Origin: Pannonibacter carbonis
GTDB lineage: Bacteria; Pseudomonadota; Alphaproteobacteria; Rhizobiales; Stappiaceae
Length of the DNA: 64,000 nt
Reading direction: 5' to 3'
Assembly: GCF_003012935.1 (NCBI RefSeq)
Contig: NZ_PUDR01000002.1
Location: 124,001-188,000, forward strand
The translations under genes were made by a program, and so were the position numbers. The notes under the pieces are model-generated. The model saw nothing but the letters and a program-made list of their open reading frames with translations, did not search any database and had not been told where the DNA came from. Shown one piece after another: positions 1-8,595 of the stretch (position 1 is its first letter; the number at the start of each line of letters is the position of its first letter).

Positions 1-42
1 CATCTTCATGACCTCGTTGCTTCTGCCATTCGGAGACCTGCC

Positions 43-1863
43 GTGCTCGAACGTTCCGCCCTCGCCGAAAACGCCCTGCAGGCGCTGCATGACGAGGACT
101 ATGACCGCCCGTTCAACACGCAGGCGCTGAACCATTCGACGCTGGTCTTCACCCGTGGCCGCCCGCGCATCAGCCTCAACGGCGACTGGAACTTCTGCGT
201 TGACCTGCTCGACACCGGGCTGCGGCAGAAGTGGTTTGCCATGCTGCCGATGGCGGCCGAGGAGCGGCCCGAGCCCTGGGACTATGATCCCTATGAGGGC
301 GAGACAGTGCCGGTGCCCTCCAACTGGCAGATGCTGAAGGAGAAGTGGTACTTCTTTGAAGGCAGCGCCTGGTACACCCGGCCGCTCGACATGGCCGCGA
401 TCAACCCGGACACGCGCAAGTTCCTGCGCGTGGGCGCGGCGCAATATGACTGCAAGGTCTTCCTCAACGGCGCCTTCCTCGGCAACCACTACGGCGGCTC
501 GACGCCCTTCATGGTGGAGCTGACCGAGCACCTGAAGCCCGGCCGCAACTGGCTGATGCTGATGGTCAACAACACCCGCACGCTGGACCGCGTGCCGATG
601 CGCAACACCGACTGGTTCAATTACGGCGGCGTCTACCGCGAGGTGGAGCTGTTCGAGACGCCGAAGACGCTGATCCGCGATCTCTTCGTTCATCTGGTGC
701 CCGACGGCCGCTTCGGCACGATCCGCGCCGAAGTGGCGGTCGAGGGCGCGAATTCGGCGCGGCTGGAAATCCCGGCGCTTGGCATTGACACCACCCTTGC
801 GCTGGACGCCAGTGGGCGCGGCGTCATCGAGATCGCGGCCAAGCCCGCGCTGTGGTCGCCGGAGAGCCCGGTGCTCTACGACGTGCGCCTGACGGCGGGC
901 GCGGACAGCGTCCGTGACCGTATCGGCTTCCGCGAGATCCGCACGGTTGGCGACGAGATCCACCTCAACGGCAAGCCGCTGTTCCTGCGCGGCATTTCCG
1001 TGCATGAGGACGACCGTACGCTCGGCAAGGTGATGCGCGAGGAAGACCTCGCCCGCCGCTTTGCCCATGCGCGGGAGCTGAACTGCAACTACCTCCGCCT
1101 TGCCCATTATCCGCACCACGAGCGCGCCGCCGAGATGGCGGATGAGCTCGGGTTCCTGCTTTGGGAAGAGATCCCGGTCTACTGGGCGATCGACTTTGCC
1201 AATCCGGCCACCTACCGCGATGCCGAGAACCAGTTGATCGAGCTGATCAAGCGCGACCGCAACCGCGCCTCCGTCATCATCTGGTCGGTCGGCAACGAGA
1301 ACCCGGACACCGATGCGCGGCTCGCCTTCATGCGCGGCCTTGCCGAGACAGCCAAGGCCTATGACCCGACCCGGCTGACCTCGGCGGCCTGTCTCGTCAA
1401 CCACGCCAAGACCTGCATCGAGGACCGGCTGGCCGACCACATCGATGTCATCGGCATCAACGAGTATTACGGCTGGTACGAGGAGAACTTCGAGGATCTC
1501 GCCGCCATCGGTCGCAATTCCAACCCGGGCAAGCCGGTGGTGATCTCCGAGACCGGCGCCGATGCCGACATCAGCGCCACCGGCCCGCGCCGGGCGCTGT
1601 TCAGCGAGGCCTACCAGACCGAAGTCTACGAAAAGCAGATTGCGACGCTGCGTCCGCTTGACTACGTGAAGGGGATGTCGCCCTGGATCCTCTATGACTT
1701 CCGTGTCGAACGGCGGCAGAATGTGTTCCAGAAGGGCTTCAACAAGAAGGGCCTGATCGCCGGTGACAAGGCGACCAAGAAGGAGGCCTTCGCGGTGCTT
1801 TCGGCCTATTACGCCGAGCGCCGGGACGAGGACCAGGCGCGCGGCGGCGGGGGAGAAGCATGA
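43..1863 (+). CDS. Glycoside hydrolase family 2 protein (beta-glucuronidase/beta-galactosidase type)
   Basis: Hydrolyses a terminal beta-glycoside, probably a beta-glucuronide, in the cytoplasm. The 606 residues show the GH2 order: N-terminal jelly-roll sugar-binding domain (about 1-210), immunoglobulin-like domain (about 210-300) and TIM barrel. The acid/base glutamate lies in SVGNENPD (about E419) and the nucleophile in VISETGAD (about E503); the length matches E. coli UidA (about 603). It overlaps the following GntR gene by 4 nt and is followed by uxuA, the enzyme two steps below free glucuronate, so context favours glucuronides over galactosides. GTG at 43 is used as start; the frame stays open upstream to the window edge, so a start outside the window is possible. 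Confidence 0.85.
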   Translation: MLERSALAENALQALHDEDYDRPFNTQALNHSTLVFTRGRPRISLNGDWNFCVDLLDTGLRQKWFAMLPMAAEERPEPWDYDPYEGETVPVPSNWQMLKEKWYFFEGSAWYTRPLDMAAINPDTRKFLRVGAAQYDCKVFLNGAFLGNHYGGSTPFMVELTEHLKPGRNWLMLMVNNTRTLDRVPMRNTDWFNYGGVYREVELFETPKTLIRDLFVHLVPDGRFGTIRAEVAVEGANSARLEIPALGIDTTLALDASGRGVIEIAAKPALWSPESPVLYDVRLTAGADSVRDRIGFREIRTVGDEIHLNGKPLFLRGISVHEDDRTLGKVMREEDLARRFAHARELNCNYLRLAHYPHHERAAEMADELGFLLWEEIPVYWAIDFANPATYRDAENQLIELIKRDRNRASVIIWSVGNENPDTDARLAFMRGLAETAKAYDPTRLTSAACLVNHAKTCIEDRLADHIDVIGINEYYGWYEENFEDLAAIGRNSNPGKPVVISETGADADISATGPRRALFSEAYQTEVYEKQIATLRPLDYVKGMSPWILYDFRVERRQNVFQKGFNKKGLIAGDKATKKEAFAVLSAYYAERRDEDQARGGGGEA

Positions 1864-2609
1864 TCGAAGCGGCGGGCAAACGGCGCTACGAAGAGGTGGC
1901 CGAAGCGCTCCGCAGGGAGCTGGCCGAGGGCCGTTACAAGGTCGGTGACCGGATGAAGCCGGAACGCCAGATCTCGGACGAGATGGGCGTGTCGCGCTCG
2001 CTGGTGCGCGAAGCAATCATCCGGCTCGAGATCGAGGGCCTTGTCGACGTGCGCAAGGGCTCGGGCACCTATGTGGTGCGCCTTCCGGCCGGCGACGCGG
2101 AAGATCCGCGCGGCGATATCGGCCCGTTTGAACTGCTGCAGGCGCGGCAGGTGCTGGAAAGCTCCATCGCAGCCTTTGCCGCCACGACCGTGACCAAGGC
2201 CGACATCCTGCGCATGCGCGAGGCGCTGGACATGGAGCGCCGCGCCATCGAGGAGGGCAGCGGCGACTATTCCGGCGACGAGCTGTTCCATCATCTCATC
2301 GCCGAGGCGACGCAGAACAGCGTGCTGGTCGACATGATCGACGAGCTGTGGGGCAAGCGCGAGCAGAGCCCGATGTGGGAACGCCTGCATGCCCGTATCT
2401 TCGATGTCAGCTACCGCGGCCGCTGGCTGGAGGACCATCAGGCGATCCTGACGGCGCTGCAGTGCAAGGACCCGCGCGCGGCGCGTCAGGCCATGTGGCA
2501 GCACCTGGAAAACGTGCGCCAGACACTGATGGAACTCTCGGACGTCGATGACCCGGAGTTCGACGGTTACCTGTTCGACAGCGGCCTCGTTGCCGCTGCC
2601 GTGTCCTGA
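1860..2609 (+). CDS. FadR-subfamily GntR transcriptional regulator
   Basis: DNA-binding regulator, 249 aa. Residues about 8-78 form the GntR winged helix (KRRYEEVAEALRRELAEGRY ... SRSLVREAIIRLEIEGLVDVRKGSGTYV), followed by an all-helical FCD ligand-binding domain with conserved Asp/His positions. The ATG overlaps the stop of the upstream GH2 gene (ATGA), so the two are translationally coupled. Context suggests an ExuR/UxuR-like regulator sensing a hexuronate or a breakdown product, although its ligand cannot be read from the sequence. Confidence 0.85.
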   Translation: MIEAAGKRRYEEVAEALRRELAEGRYKVGDRMKPERQISDEMGVSRSLVREAIIRLEIEGLVDVRKGSGTYVVRLPAGDAEDPRGDIGPFELLQARQVLESSIAAFAATTVTKADILRMREALDMERRAIEEGSGDYSGDELFHHLIAEATQNSVLVDMIDELWGKREQSPMWERLHARIFDVSYRGRWLEDHQAILTALQCKDPRAARQAMWQHLENVRQTLMELSDVDDPEFDGYLFDSGLVAAAVS

Positions 2610-2666
2610 CCTGTGCCCCATCATCACCTGAACAACAAGACCGCCTCCAACTGAGGACAGACCAAG

Positions 2667-3827
2667 ATGCAACAGACCTGGCGCTGGTTCGGCCCTGCCG
2701 ATCCCGTTTCCCTCGCCGATATCCGGCAGGCCGGCGCGACCGGTATCGTGACCGCGCTGCATGACCTGCCCAATGGCGTGGTCTGGCCTGTGGAGCGGAT
2801 CCTCGAGCGCAAGGCCATGATCGAGGCTGCCGGCCTGACCTGGGCCGTGGTCGAGAGCATCCCGGTGCATGAGGACATCAAGACCGCCGCGCCGGGCTGG
2901 GAGCGCTATGCCGAGGCCTGGGCCGAGAGCCTGACCAACCTTGCGCGCTGCGGCATCCGCACGATCTGCTACAACTTCATGCCGGTGATCGACTGGACCC
3001 GCACGGACCTCGCCTATGAACTGCCGGACGGGGCGAAATGCCTGCGCTTCGATGCTGTGGCCTTTGCCGCCTTCGACCTGTTCATCCTGCGGCGGGACGG
3101 GGCAGAGGCGAGCTACAGCGCCGCCGAGATCGCAACCGCGCGGGCGGCCCATGCGGCCATGTCCGGCGCCGACATCGCCAGGCTTACCGCCAACATCATT
3201 GCCGGACTGCCGGGCGCTGAGGAAAGCTATTCGCTGGACAGCTTCAAGGCGCGGCTGGCCACCTATGCCGAAACCGACGCCGAGCGCCTGCGCGCCAATC
3301 TGGCGGCGTTCCTGAAGATCGTGGTGCCGGTTGCCGAAAAGGAAGGCGTCGTGCTGGCGATCCACCCGGACGATCCGCCGCGCCCGCTGTTCGGCCTGCC
3401 GCGCATCGTCTCGACCGCCGCCGACATGCAGGCAATTGCCGCCATGGTCGACAGCCCGGCCAACGGCTTCACCTTCTGCACCGGATCCTATGGTGTGCGG
3501 CCCGACAACGACCTCTGTGCCATGTTCCGCACCCATGCGGACCGGGTGCATTTCCTGCATCTGCGTGCGACCAAGCGCGAGGAAGGCGGCCTGACCTTCC
3601 ACGAGGCGGGGCATCTGGACGGCGATGTCGACATGGTTGCCGTGATCCGCGAGATCGTCGCAACCGAACGCCGGCGCGGCATCGCTCTGCCCATGCGCCC
3701 GGACCATGGCCATCAGTTGCTCGACGACCTGCGCAAGACCTCGACCCCCGGCTACCCCGCCATCGGCCGCCTGCGCGGCCTTGCCGAACTGCGTGGTGTT
3801 GAACGGGCGGTGACGGCGCTGATCTGA
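2667..3827 (+). CDS. uxuA: Mannonate dehydratase (first copy)
   Basis: Dehydrates D-mannonate to 2-keto-3-deoxygluconate in hexuronate catabolism. The 386 aa protein opens with QTWRWFGP and keeps the family landmarks [40 protein letters not shown] and MRPDHGHQ; the last holds the catalytic Asp-His pair and the others supply metal ligands of this xylose-isomerase-like TIM barrel. It lies 57 nt after the GntR gene in the same direction. A diverged paralogue is present at 59122-60345. Genes for uronate isomerase and fructuronate reductase are not in the window. Confidence 0.92.
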   Translation: MQQTWRWFGPADPVSLADIRQAGATGIVTALHDLPNGVVWPVERILERKAMIEAAGLTWAVVESIPVHEDIKTAAPGWERYAEAWAESLTNLARCGIRTICYNFMPVIDWTRTDLAYELPDGAKCLRFDAVAFAAFDLFILRRDGAEASYSAAEIATARAAHAAMSGADIARLTANIIAGLPGAEESYSLDSFKARLATYAETDAERLRANLAAFLKIVVPVAEKEGVVLAIHPDDPPRPLFGLPRIVSTAADMQAIAAMVDSPANGFTFCTGSYGVRPDNDLCAMFRTHADRVHFLHLRATKREEGGLTFHEAGHLDGDVDMVAVIREIVATERRRGIALPMRPDHGHQLLDDLRKTSTPGYPAIGRLRGLAELRGVERAVTALI

Positions 3828-3910
3828 AGGGGCGCGCTTCAGGCCAGCTCGCTCCTACTGGGGCAGGGCTATCGCTTCTGTGGCCAGACGGCTTTCGATG
3901 CGTCCCAGCC

Positions 3911-4171
3911 CCCTCTCCCTCGTGGGGAGGGCGATCGCATTTGATGTCTGTCACATGATCCATGTGAAAGATTGTGTCGAGAAAGTTTGAACTGTCGGAG
4001 CCTCGAAGCTCCCCTCTCCCTCGTGGGGAGGGGTTTGGGGGTGGGCGGAGTGGACTTAAATCCAATTCCCGACGTTACTGACCAGGCTGATTTCAGATGC
4101 CTTGTGATCTAACGGCCTCCCGTGCCCCCCACCCCTCACCCCTCCCCACGAGGGGGAGGGGGGGCGGAGAG
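3911..4171. repeat. GC-rich palindromic repeats in the uxuA/araC intergenic gap
   Basis: The 363-nt gap between converging uxuA and the AraC gene has no credible gene. It holds a single hairpin (3911-3931, CCCTCTCCCTCGTGGGGAGGG) and a composite element at about 4010-4171, made of a left arm CCTCTCCCTCGTGGGGAGG and an inverted right arm CCTCCCCACGAGGGGGAGG with about 90 nt between. The same left/right design recurs at 33678-33836, 52268-52464 and 56161-56367. Confidence 0.75.
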
Positions 4172-4190
4172 GTCGTACCTCAAACCAGCC

Positions 4191-5129
4191 TTACCCCGCC
4201 ATCTCGCCGCGCAGCTGGCTGGGGGTGCAGCCGTAGCGCTTGCGGAAGGCGCGGGAGAAGTGGGCGCTGGAGGAGAAGCCGCAGGAATAGGCGACTTCCG
4301 AGATCGAGCTGCCGCGAAAGGCCGGGTCTGTGAGCCGGGCGTGGGCCCGCTCCAGCCGCAGGTCCCACAGGAAGCTGGCCGGGGTCACGTTCTCGGCCTC
4401 GAAGGCGCGGAAGATGTAGCGGCGCGAGCACCCCATGCGCTGGGCGATTTCTTCGACATCGAGATTGGGACGGGCCAGATTGGTCTCGACATAGGCCTTC
4501 ACCCGGCTCCGCAGGATCTTCAGCGACATGGAATCGCGTTCGTCCTCGGTTTCCTCGGGCAGGATCAGGCTGGTGGCGAGGCGGACAATCGTGTCGCCAA
4601 CGCGGGCGCGAGCAGTTTCATCAAGCACGGGCGCCTCCGTCATTGCGTTGCGGACAAGGCCGGCAACGATGCGTGATATTCCGTTCTGTTCGGCCGTGAA
4701 GAGATGCGGGCCGGTGAGACGCTGAAGCAGGGCCGCCGAAAAATTGTGCCGGGGCACCTGCAACAGGAACTGAGTGATGCGCGAGACGTTGTTGAGGGCG
4801 TAAGGGCGGGTCGGGTCATAAAGCAGCATGGAGCCTGTGCCGACGATCAGGCTCATGCCGCCCTGTTCCATCACCGAACGGCCATCCGCCTGCAGGATCA
4901 GCTTGATGGAATCCACGTCATGGGACCGCTGCGCCACCCGCTGACCGCGCACGCCATGCGCCGTCGCATCGATGCGCGACAGGCGGCAGGGGCCAAAATC
5001 GGCAGACTGCAGCGTCGCGGCACGGGTTTCGGTTTCAAAGTCGAGCTGGATGTTTCCGAACAGCCGACGGGCCAGACCGGGCAGTTCCGGTCCTGACCCG
5101 ATGTCCATCGGGGCGTGGGTGAAAGCCAT
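4191..5129 (-). CDS. AraC-family transcriptional activator, FeaR-like
   Basis: 312 aa. The C-terminal 100 residues carry the two AraC helix-turn-helices (LDVEEIAQRMGCSRRYIFRAF and ISEVAYSCGFSSSAHFSRAF). The N-terminal half resembles the AraC_binding_2 sensor of E. coli FeaR: the run VMEQGG...GTGSMLLYDPTRPY...FLLQVPR lines up with the corresponding FeaR region as remembered. FeaR activates phenylethylamine/tyramine oxidation genes. A FeaB-like dehydrogenase at 7071 and HpaD at 15831 support an aromatic role. Strong Shine-Dalgarno GGGAGG precedes the ATG. A shared AT-rich motif lies 136 nt upstream of the start. Confidence 0.8.
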   Translation of the reverse strand: MAFTHAPMDIGSGPELPGLARRLFGNIQLDFETETRAATLQSADFGPCRLSRIDATAHGVRGQRVAQRSHDVDSIKLILQADGRSVMEQGGMSLIVGTGSMLLYDPTRPYALNNVSRITQFLLQVPRHNFSAALLQRLTGPHLFTAEQNGISRIVAGLVRNAMTEAPVLDETARARVGDTIVRLATSLILPEETEDERDSMSLKILRSRVKAYVETNLARPNLDVEEIAQRMGCSRRYIFRAFEAENVTPASFLWDLRLERAHARLTDPAFRGSSISEVAYSCGFSSSAHFSRAFRKRYGCTPSQLRGEMAG

Positions 5130-5264
5130 GACGTCCTCCCGCCATCTGCCGGTCTGTCTCCCTTTCGGGTGACCGGTCTGGTTCTGCCGTCCGGATCACC
5201 TGCGCCAGGTGGCGCCAGTCCTCCAGATCCGGGTGCGGCACGGTTCCAGCCAGTGGAACCTCCC

Positions 5265-5284
5265 AGATAATAAACATATTAAAT
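5265..5284 (-). promoter_or_regulatory. Putative regulatory box upstream of the AraC gene
   Basis: On the minus strand this reads ATTTAATATGTTTATTATCT and matches 17 of 20 positions with the box at 15780-15799 upstream of hpaD. It is an AT-rich island in GC-rich DNA, 136 nt upstream of the araC start. The 235 nt between the AraC start and the repeat array (5130-5364) show no other recognisable signal. Function is inferred from the match alone. Confidence 0.5.
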
Positions 5285-5364
5285 ATCTCATTGGAAGAGG
5301 GGTGTGGGATACCTCGAGAAAAATGCTGAACCGGTAGGGATGGGGCCAAATGCCGGGCAGTGCG

Positions 5365-6230
5365 TTTTCTCGTCGTCGCTCCTGCGCAGGCAGGAGCCCA
5401 GTAACCGGGGCATCATCGGCTGAAACACCCAATGCGCACAGGGGGTACTGGATCCCTGCCTTCGCAGGGATGACGAGGGGGAGAGGCGCGGGGCGGAGTG
5501 GCCAAAACCAAACGCCTCGTCGCTCCTGCGCAGGCAGGAGCCCAGTAATCGAGGCGTTCTCGGCTGGAACACCCAAGGCGCACAGGGGCTACTGGATCCC
5601 TGCCTTCGCAGGGATGACGAGGGGAGAGGCGCGGCGCGGAGTGGCCAAAACCAAACGCCTCGTCGCTCCTGCGCAGGCAGGAGCCCAGTAACCGGGGCGT
5701 TCTCGGCTGAGACACACAACGCCCACCGGGGGTACGGGATCCCTGCCTTCGCAGGGATGACGAGGGGGAGAGGCGCGGGGCGGAGTGGCCAAAACCAAAC
5801 GCCTCGTCGCCCCTGCGCAGGCAGGAGCCCAGTAACCGGGGCGTCGTCGGCTGAAACACGTAACGCCCACCGGGGATACTGGATCCCTGCCTTCGCAGGG
5901 ATGACGAGGGGGAGAGGCGCGGGGCGGAGTGGCCAAAACCAAACGCCTCGTCGCTCCTGCGCAGGCAGGAGCCCAGTAACCGGGGCGTTCTCGGCTGGAA
6001 CACCCAAGGCCCACCGGGGATACTGGATCCCTGCCTTCGCAGGGATGACGAGGGGGAGAGGTGCGGAGCGGAGTGGCCAAAACCAAATACCTCGTCGCTC
6101 CTGCGCAGGCAGGAGCCCAGTAATCGGGGCGTCGTCGGCTGGAACACCCAAGGCCCACCGGGGATACTGGATCCCTGCCTTCGCGGGGATGACGAGGGGG
6201 AGAGGCGCGGGACGGCGTGGCGGGCAATGA
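5365..6230. repeat. Tandem array of six 144-bp units, each with two hairpins
   Basis: The sequence GCTCCTGC-GCAG-GCAGGAGC recurs with its first base at 5378, 5522, 5665, 5809, 5953 and 6097, giving periods of 144, 143, 144, 144 and 144. Each unit also has the hairpin ATCCCTGC-CTTC-GCAGGGAT about 75 nt later and ends in a GAGGGGGAGAGGCGCGG tract. The middle of each unit varies slightly between copies. The array fills the gap between the 5' end of the AraC gene and the 3' end of the MarR gene. These hairpins are of the dispersed extragenic palindrome type; tandem amplification is what is unusual. Confidence 0.92.
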
Positions 6231-6235
6231 AAACG

Positions 6236-6859
6236 TCAGTCTTCGAGGGGCTCGTCGCCCTTGCGCGGCCGGCCGCGGCGGGGGGAGGGGCTGGGGGTGC
6301 GGGTGCCGAGGTCGAGGCCGAGGGATTCGGCGATGAGCGGACCGTCGTTCATGACTTCGTCCAGCTCGCGCAGCATGTCCTGCAGGACGGCGAGGCGCTC
6401 GGCACCATAGCGGCGCGTGATCTCGGCATAGATGCCTTCCGAGTGCTGGCCGGCCTGGTCGATGAGAACCTGGCCGGCCGGGCTGATGGAGATCAGCACC
6501 CGGCGCATGTCGTTCTCGTCGGCCATGCGCTGCACAAGATCCCGCTCCTCAAGGCCCTTGAGGATGCGCGACAGGCTTGGCGCGAGCAGGCAAGTGGCGT
6601 CGGCCAGTTCCAGCACCTCGATTGCGGAGACTGAGGAAAGGGCCCGCAGCACGCGCCATTGCTGCTCGGTGATGCCGAACCGGCCAAGGCTGGGGCGGAA
6701 CTGGCGCATCACGGCTTCCCGCGCACGCAGCAGGGACATGGGCAGTGACTTGGAGAAATCACGCAGCCGCACCCGCATGCCGGCGCCCGACAGGGAGACG
6801 ATGCTCTCGGTCGCCGGCAGACGGCGATGGGTGGGGCGAGAATCTCTTGTCATGTTCAC
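6236..6859 (-). CDS. MarR-family regulator, HpaR-like
   Basis: 207 aa with a MarR winged helix. The stretch RDFSKSLPMSLLRAREAVMRQF followed by RFGITEQQWRVLRAL is typical of HpaR, the repressor of homoprotocatechuate degradation operons. It is divergent from the aldehyde dehydrogenase gene at 7071 with a 211-nt shared region, so it probably controls that gene and itself. It is longer than usual HpaR (about 150 aa): about 35 extra N-terminal residues and a basic/acidic tail (GRPRKGDEPLED). The start here is GTG 6859; an ATG two codons later (6853) is equally possible. Its 3' end abuts the 144-bp repeat array. Confidence 0.8.
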   Translation of the reverse strand: MNMTRDSRPTHRRLPATESIVSLSGAGMRVRLRDFSKSLPMSLLRAREAVMRQFRPSLGRFGITEQQWRVLRALSSVSAIEVLELADATCLLAPSLSRILKGLEERDLVQRMADENDMRRVLISISPAGQVLIDQAGQHSEGIYAEITRRYGAERLAVLQDMLRELDEVMNDGPLIAESLGLDLGTRTPSPSPRRGRPRKGDEPLED

Positions 6860-7070
6860 AAATTTCCAGGTGGCTGATGCCTATCCCGAAAGTGGCCATA
6901 TGGAAAGCGCCATCGTTCCGGCAATGGGGCAAACCCACATTGACCGGCGGGGCAGTGTCCCTTGCCTGCCTGCGCAAGGTGTGGTGGAGCCGGTTTTGAC
7001 CTCGCAGCCGGGTCGCTAGGGTGAGCCATCAACAGCGCCCGGCCCTGACGTCCGGGCAGGGAGGACACCC

Positions 7071-8588
7071 ATGACCATCCAGACCGCAACGCCGGCTGCC
7101 GCCCCGCAGATGAGCGAGGAAGCTGCCCGGTTTCTCAACGGACCGCATCGCGTCTTCATCAAGGGGGCATTCACCGACGAGGGGGCCGGCGAGGCCATTG
7201 CCGTGCATGACCCGGCAACCGGGCGGGTGATCGCCGAGGTGCCGGAATACGGCGCCGCCGGTGTCGAGGCGGCGGTCGTTGCCGCGCGTGCCGCACTTGA
7301 GGGGCCGTGGTCGCGGATGCGCCCGGCGGACCGGGAGAAGCTGATCCTGGATCTTGCCAATGCCATCGAGGCGGACGGGGCGCTGCTGGCCGAGCTGGAG
7401 ACGCTGGAAAACGGCAAGTCGGTTGGCATCGCGCGCGGTCTCAGCGTCGGCGGATCGGTGGAGTGGCTGCGCTATTTTGCCGGCTGGGCCACCAAGATCG
7501 AGGGATCGAGCTATGACACCTCCATCGCCGTGCCGCCGGGAAGCCATCATTTCTCGGCCACCATCAAGGAGCCGGTGGGCGTGGTGGCAGCGATCGTGCC
7601 CTGGAACTTCCCGCTGCTGATGGGCATCTGGAAGATTGCCCCGGCGCTTGCCTGCGGCTGCACCGTGATCCTGAAGCCGGCCGAGGAAACGCCGCTGACG
7701 GCGCTGCGGCTGGCCGAGATTGCCGCCCGCGTCGGCCTGCCGGAAGGCGTGCTCAACATCATCACCGGCCGGGGATCGGTGACCGGCGCGGCGCTGACGG
7801 CGCATCCCGGGGTGGACAAGATCACCTTCACCGGCTCGACCGAAGTCGGCCAGATGATCGGCCGCAAGGCGCTCGACACCATGACCCGCTTCACGCTGGA
7901 GCTGGGCGGCAAGTCGCCGATGATCATCTGCGCCGATGCCGATCAGGGCCAGGAACCGCTGATGGCGGGGCTCGGCATGTTCTTCAACCAGGGTCAGGTC
8001 TGCACCTCGGCCTCGCGGCTGCTGATCGAGAAATCGGTCTATGACAGGACGCTGGAAGCACTGGCCGGGGTGGCCGACAGCATGACCATGGGCTCGGGCC
8101 TTGATCCGAATGCCCAGATCAATCCGCTGGTATCCGCCCGCCACCGCAACCGGGTGAACGGCTTCATCGAGCGGGCCGAGGCGGCAGGCGCCCGGCGCAT
8201 CTGCGGCGCGCGGACCTTGCCGGACGGCGGCTATTTCGTGGCCCCGACCATCTTCGACGGCGTGAGCTCTGAGATGGAAATCGTGCAGGAGGAAGTGTTC
8301 GGCCCGGTGGTGGCGGCGATGCCCTTCACCGATCTGGACGAGGCGATCCGGCTGGCCAATGACAGCCGCTATGGCCTCGCCGCCTCGATCTGGACGCGCG
8401 ACCTCAACAAGGCCTTCCACGCCAGCCGCGCCCTGAAGGCCGGAACGGTGTGGGTCAACAGCCACAACACCGTCGACGCCAACGCGCCCTTCGGCGGCTA
8501 CAAGCAGTCCGGCATTGGCCGCGAGCACGGCCGGGCGGCGCTGGACGCCTATCTGGAATCCAAGACCGTGATCATCCGGTATTCGTGA
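7071..8588 (+). CDS. NAD-dependent aldehyde dehydrogenase, phenylacetaldehyde dehydrogenase (FeaB) type
   Basis: Oxidises an aldehyde to the acid using NAD. 505 aa with all ALDH landmarks: Asn179 in VPWNF, Glu277 in LELGGK, catalytic Cys311 in NQGQVCTS, and FTGSTEVG for cofactor binding. The C-terminal run GTVWVNSH...DANAPFGGYKQSG and the QINPLVS motif are shared with E. coli FeaB rather than with HpaE, so phenylacetaldehyde or 4-hydroxyphenylacetaldehyde is the best guess. Betaine-aldehyde-type activity is an alternative because a choline-dehydrogenase-like GMC gene follows 7 nt later. GGGAGG lies ahead of the ATG. Confidence 0.82.
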   Translation: MTIQTATPAAAPQMSEEAARFLNGPHRVFIKGAFTDEGAGEAIAVHDPATGRVIAEVPEYGAAGVEAAVVAARAALEGPWSRMRPADREKLILDLANAIEADGALLAELETLENGKSVGIARGLSVGGSVEWLRYFAGWATKIEGSSYDTSIAVPPGSHHFSATIKEPVGVVAAIVPWNFPLLMGIWKIAPALACGCTVILKPAEETPLTALRLAEIAARVGLPEGVLNIITGRGSVTGAALTAHPGVDKITFTGSTEVGQMIGRKALDTMTRFTLELGGKSPMIICADADQGQEPLMAGLGMFFNQGQVCTSASRLLIEKSVYDRTLEALAGVADSMTMGSGLDPNAQINPLVSARHRNRVNGFIERAEAAGARRICGARTLPDGGYFVAPTIFDGVSSEMEIVQEEVFGPVVAAMPFTDLDEAIRLANDSRYGLAASIWTRDLNKAFHASRALKAGTVWVNSHNTVDANAPFGGYKQSGIGREHGRAALDAYLESKTVIIRYS

Positions 8589-8595
8589 GACAGCC

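Noticed and set aside
1809-3713. 634-aa minus-strand frame opposite uxuA and gntR
   Set aside because: Antisense to two well-supported genes, with His/Gly/Arg-rich composition typical of GC-rich shadow frames.
5196-6230. Long open frames on both strands through the repeat array (up to 287 aa, with repeated PAFAGMT or SSLRRQGS)
   Set aside because: These are translations of the 144-bp repeat; such runs are well-known false proteins from extragenic palindromes, and frames are open on both strands at once.
5365-6230. CRISPR array
   Set aside because: The period is 144 bp, the 'spacers' are nearly identical, the repeats are hairpins of 20 nt, and no cas genes are present.
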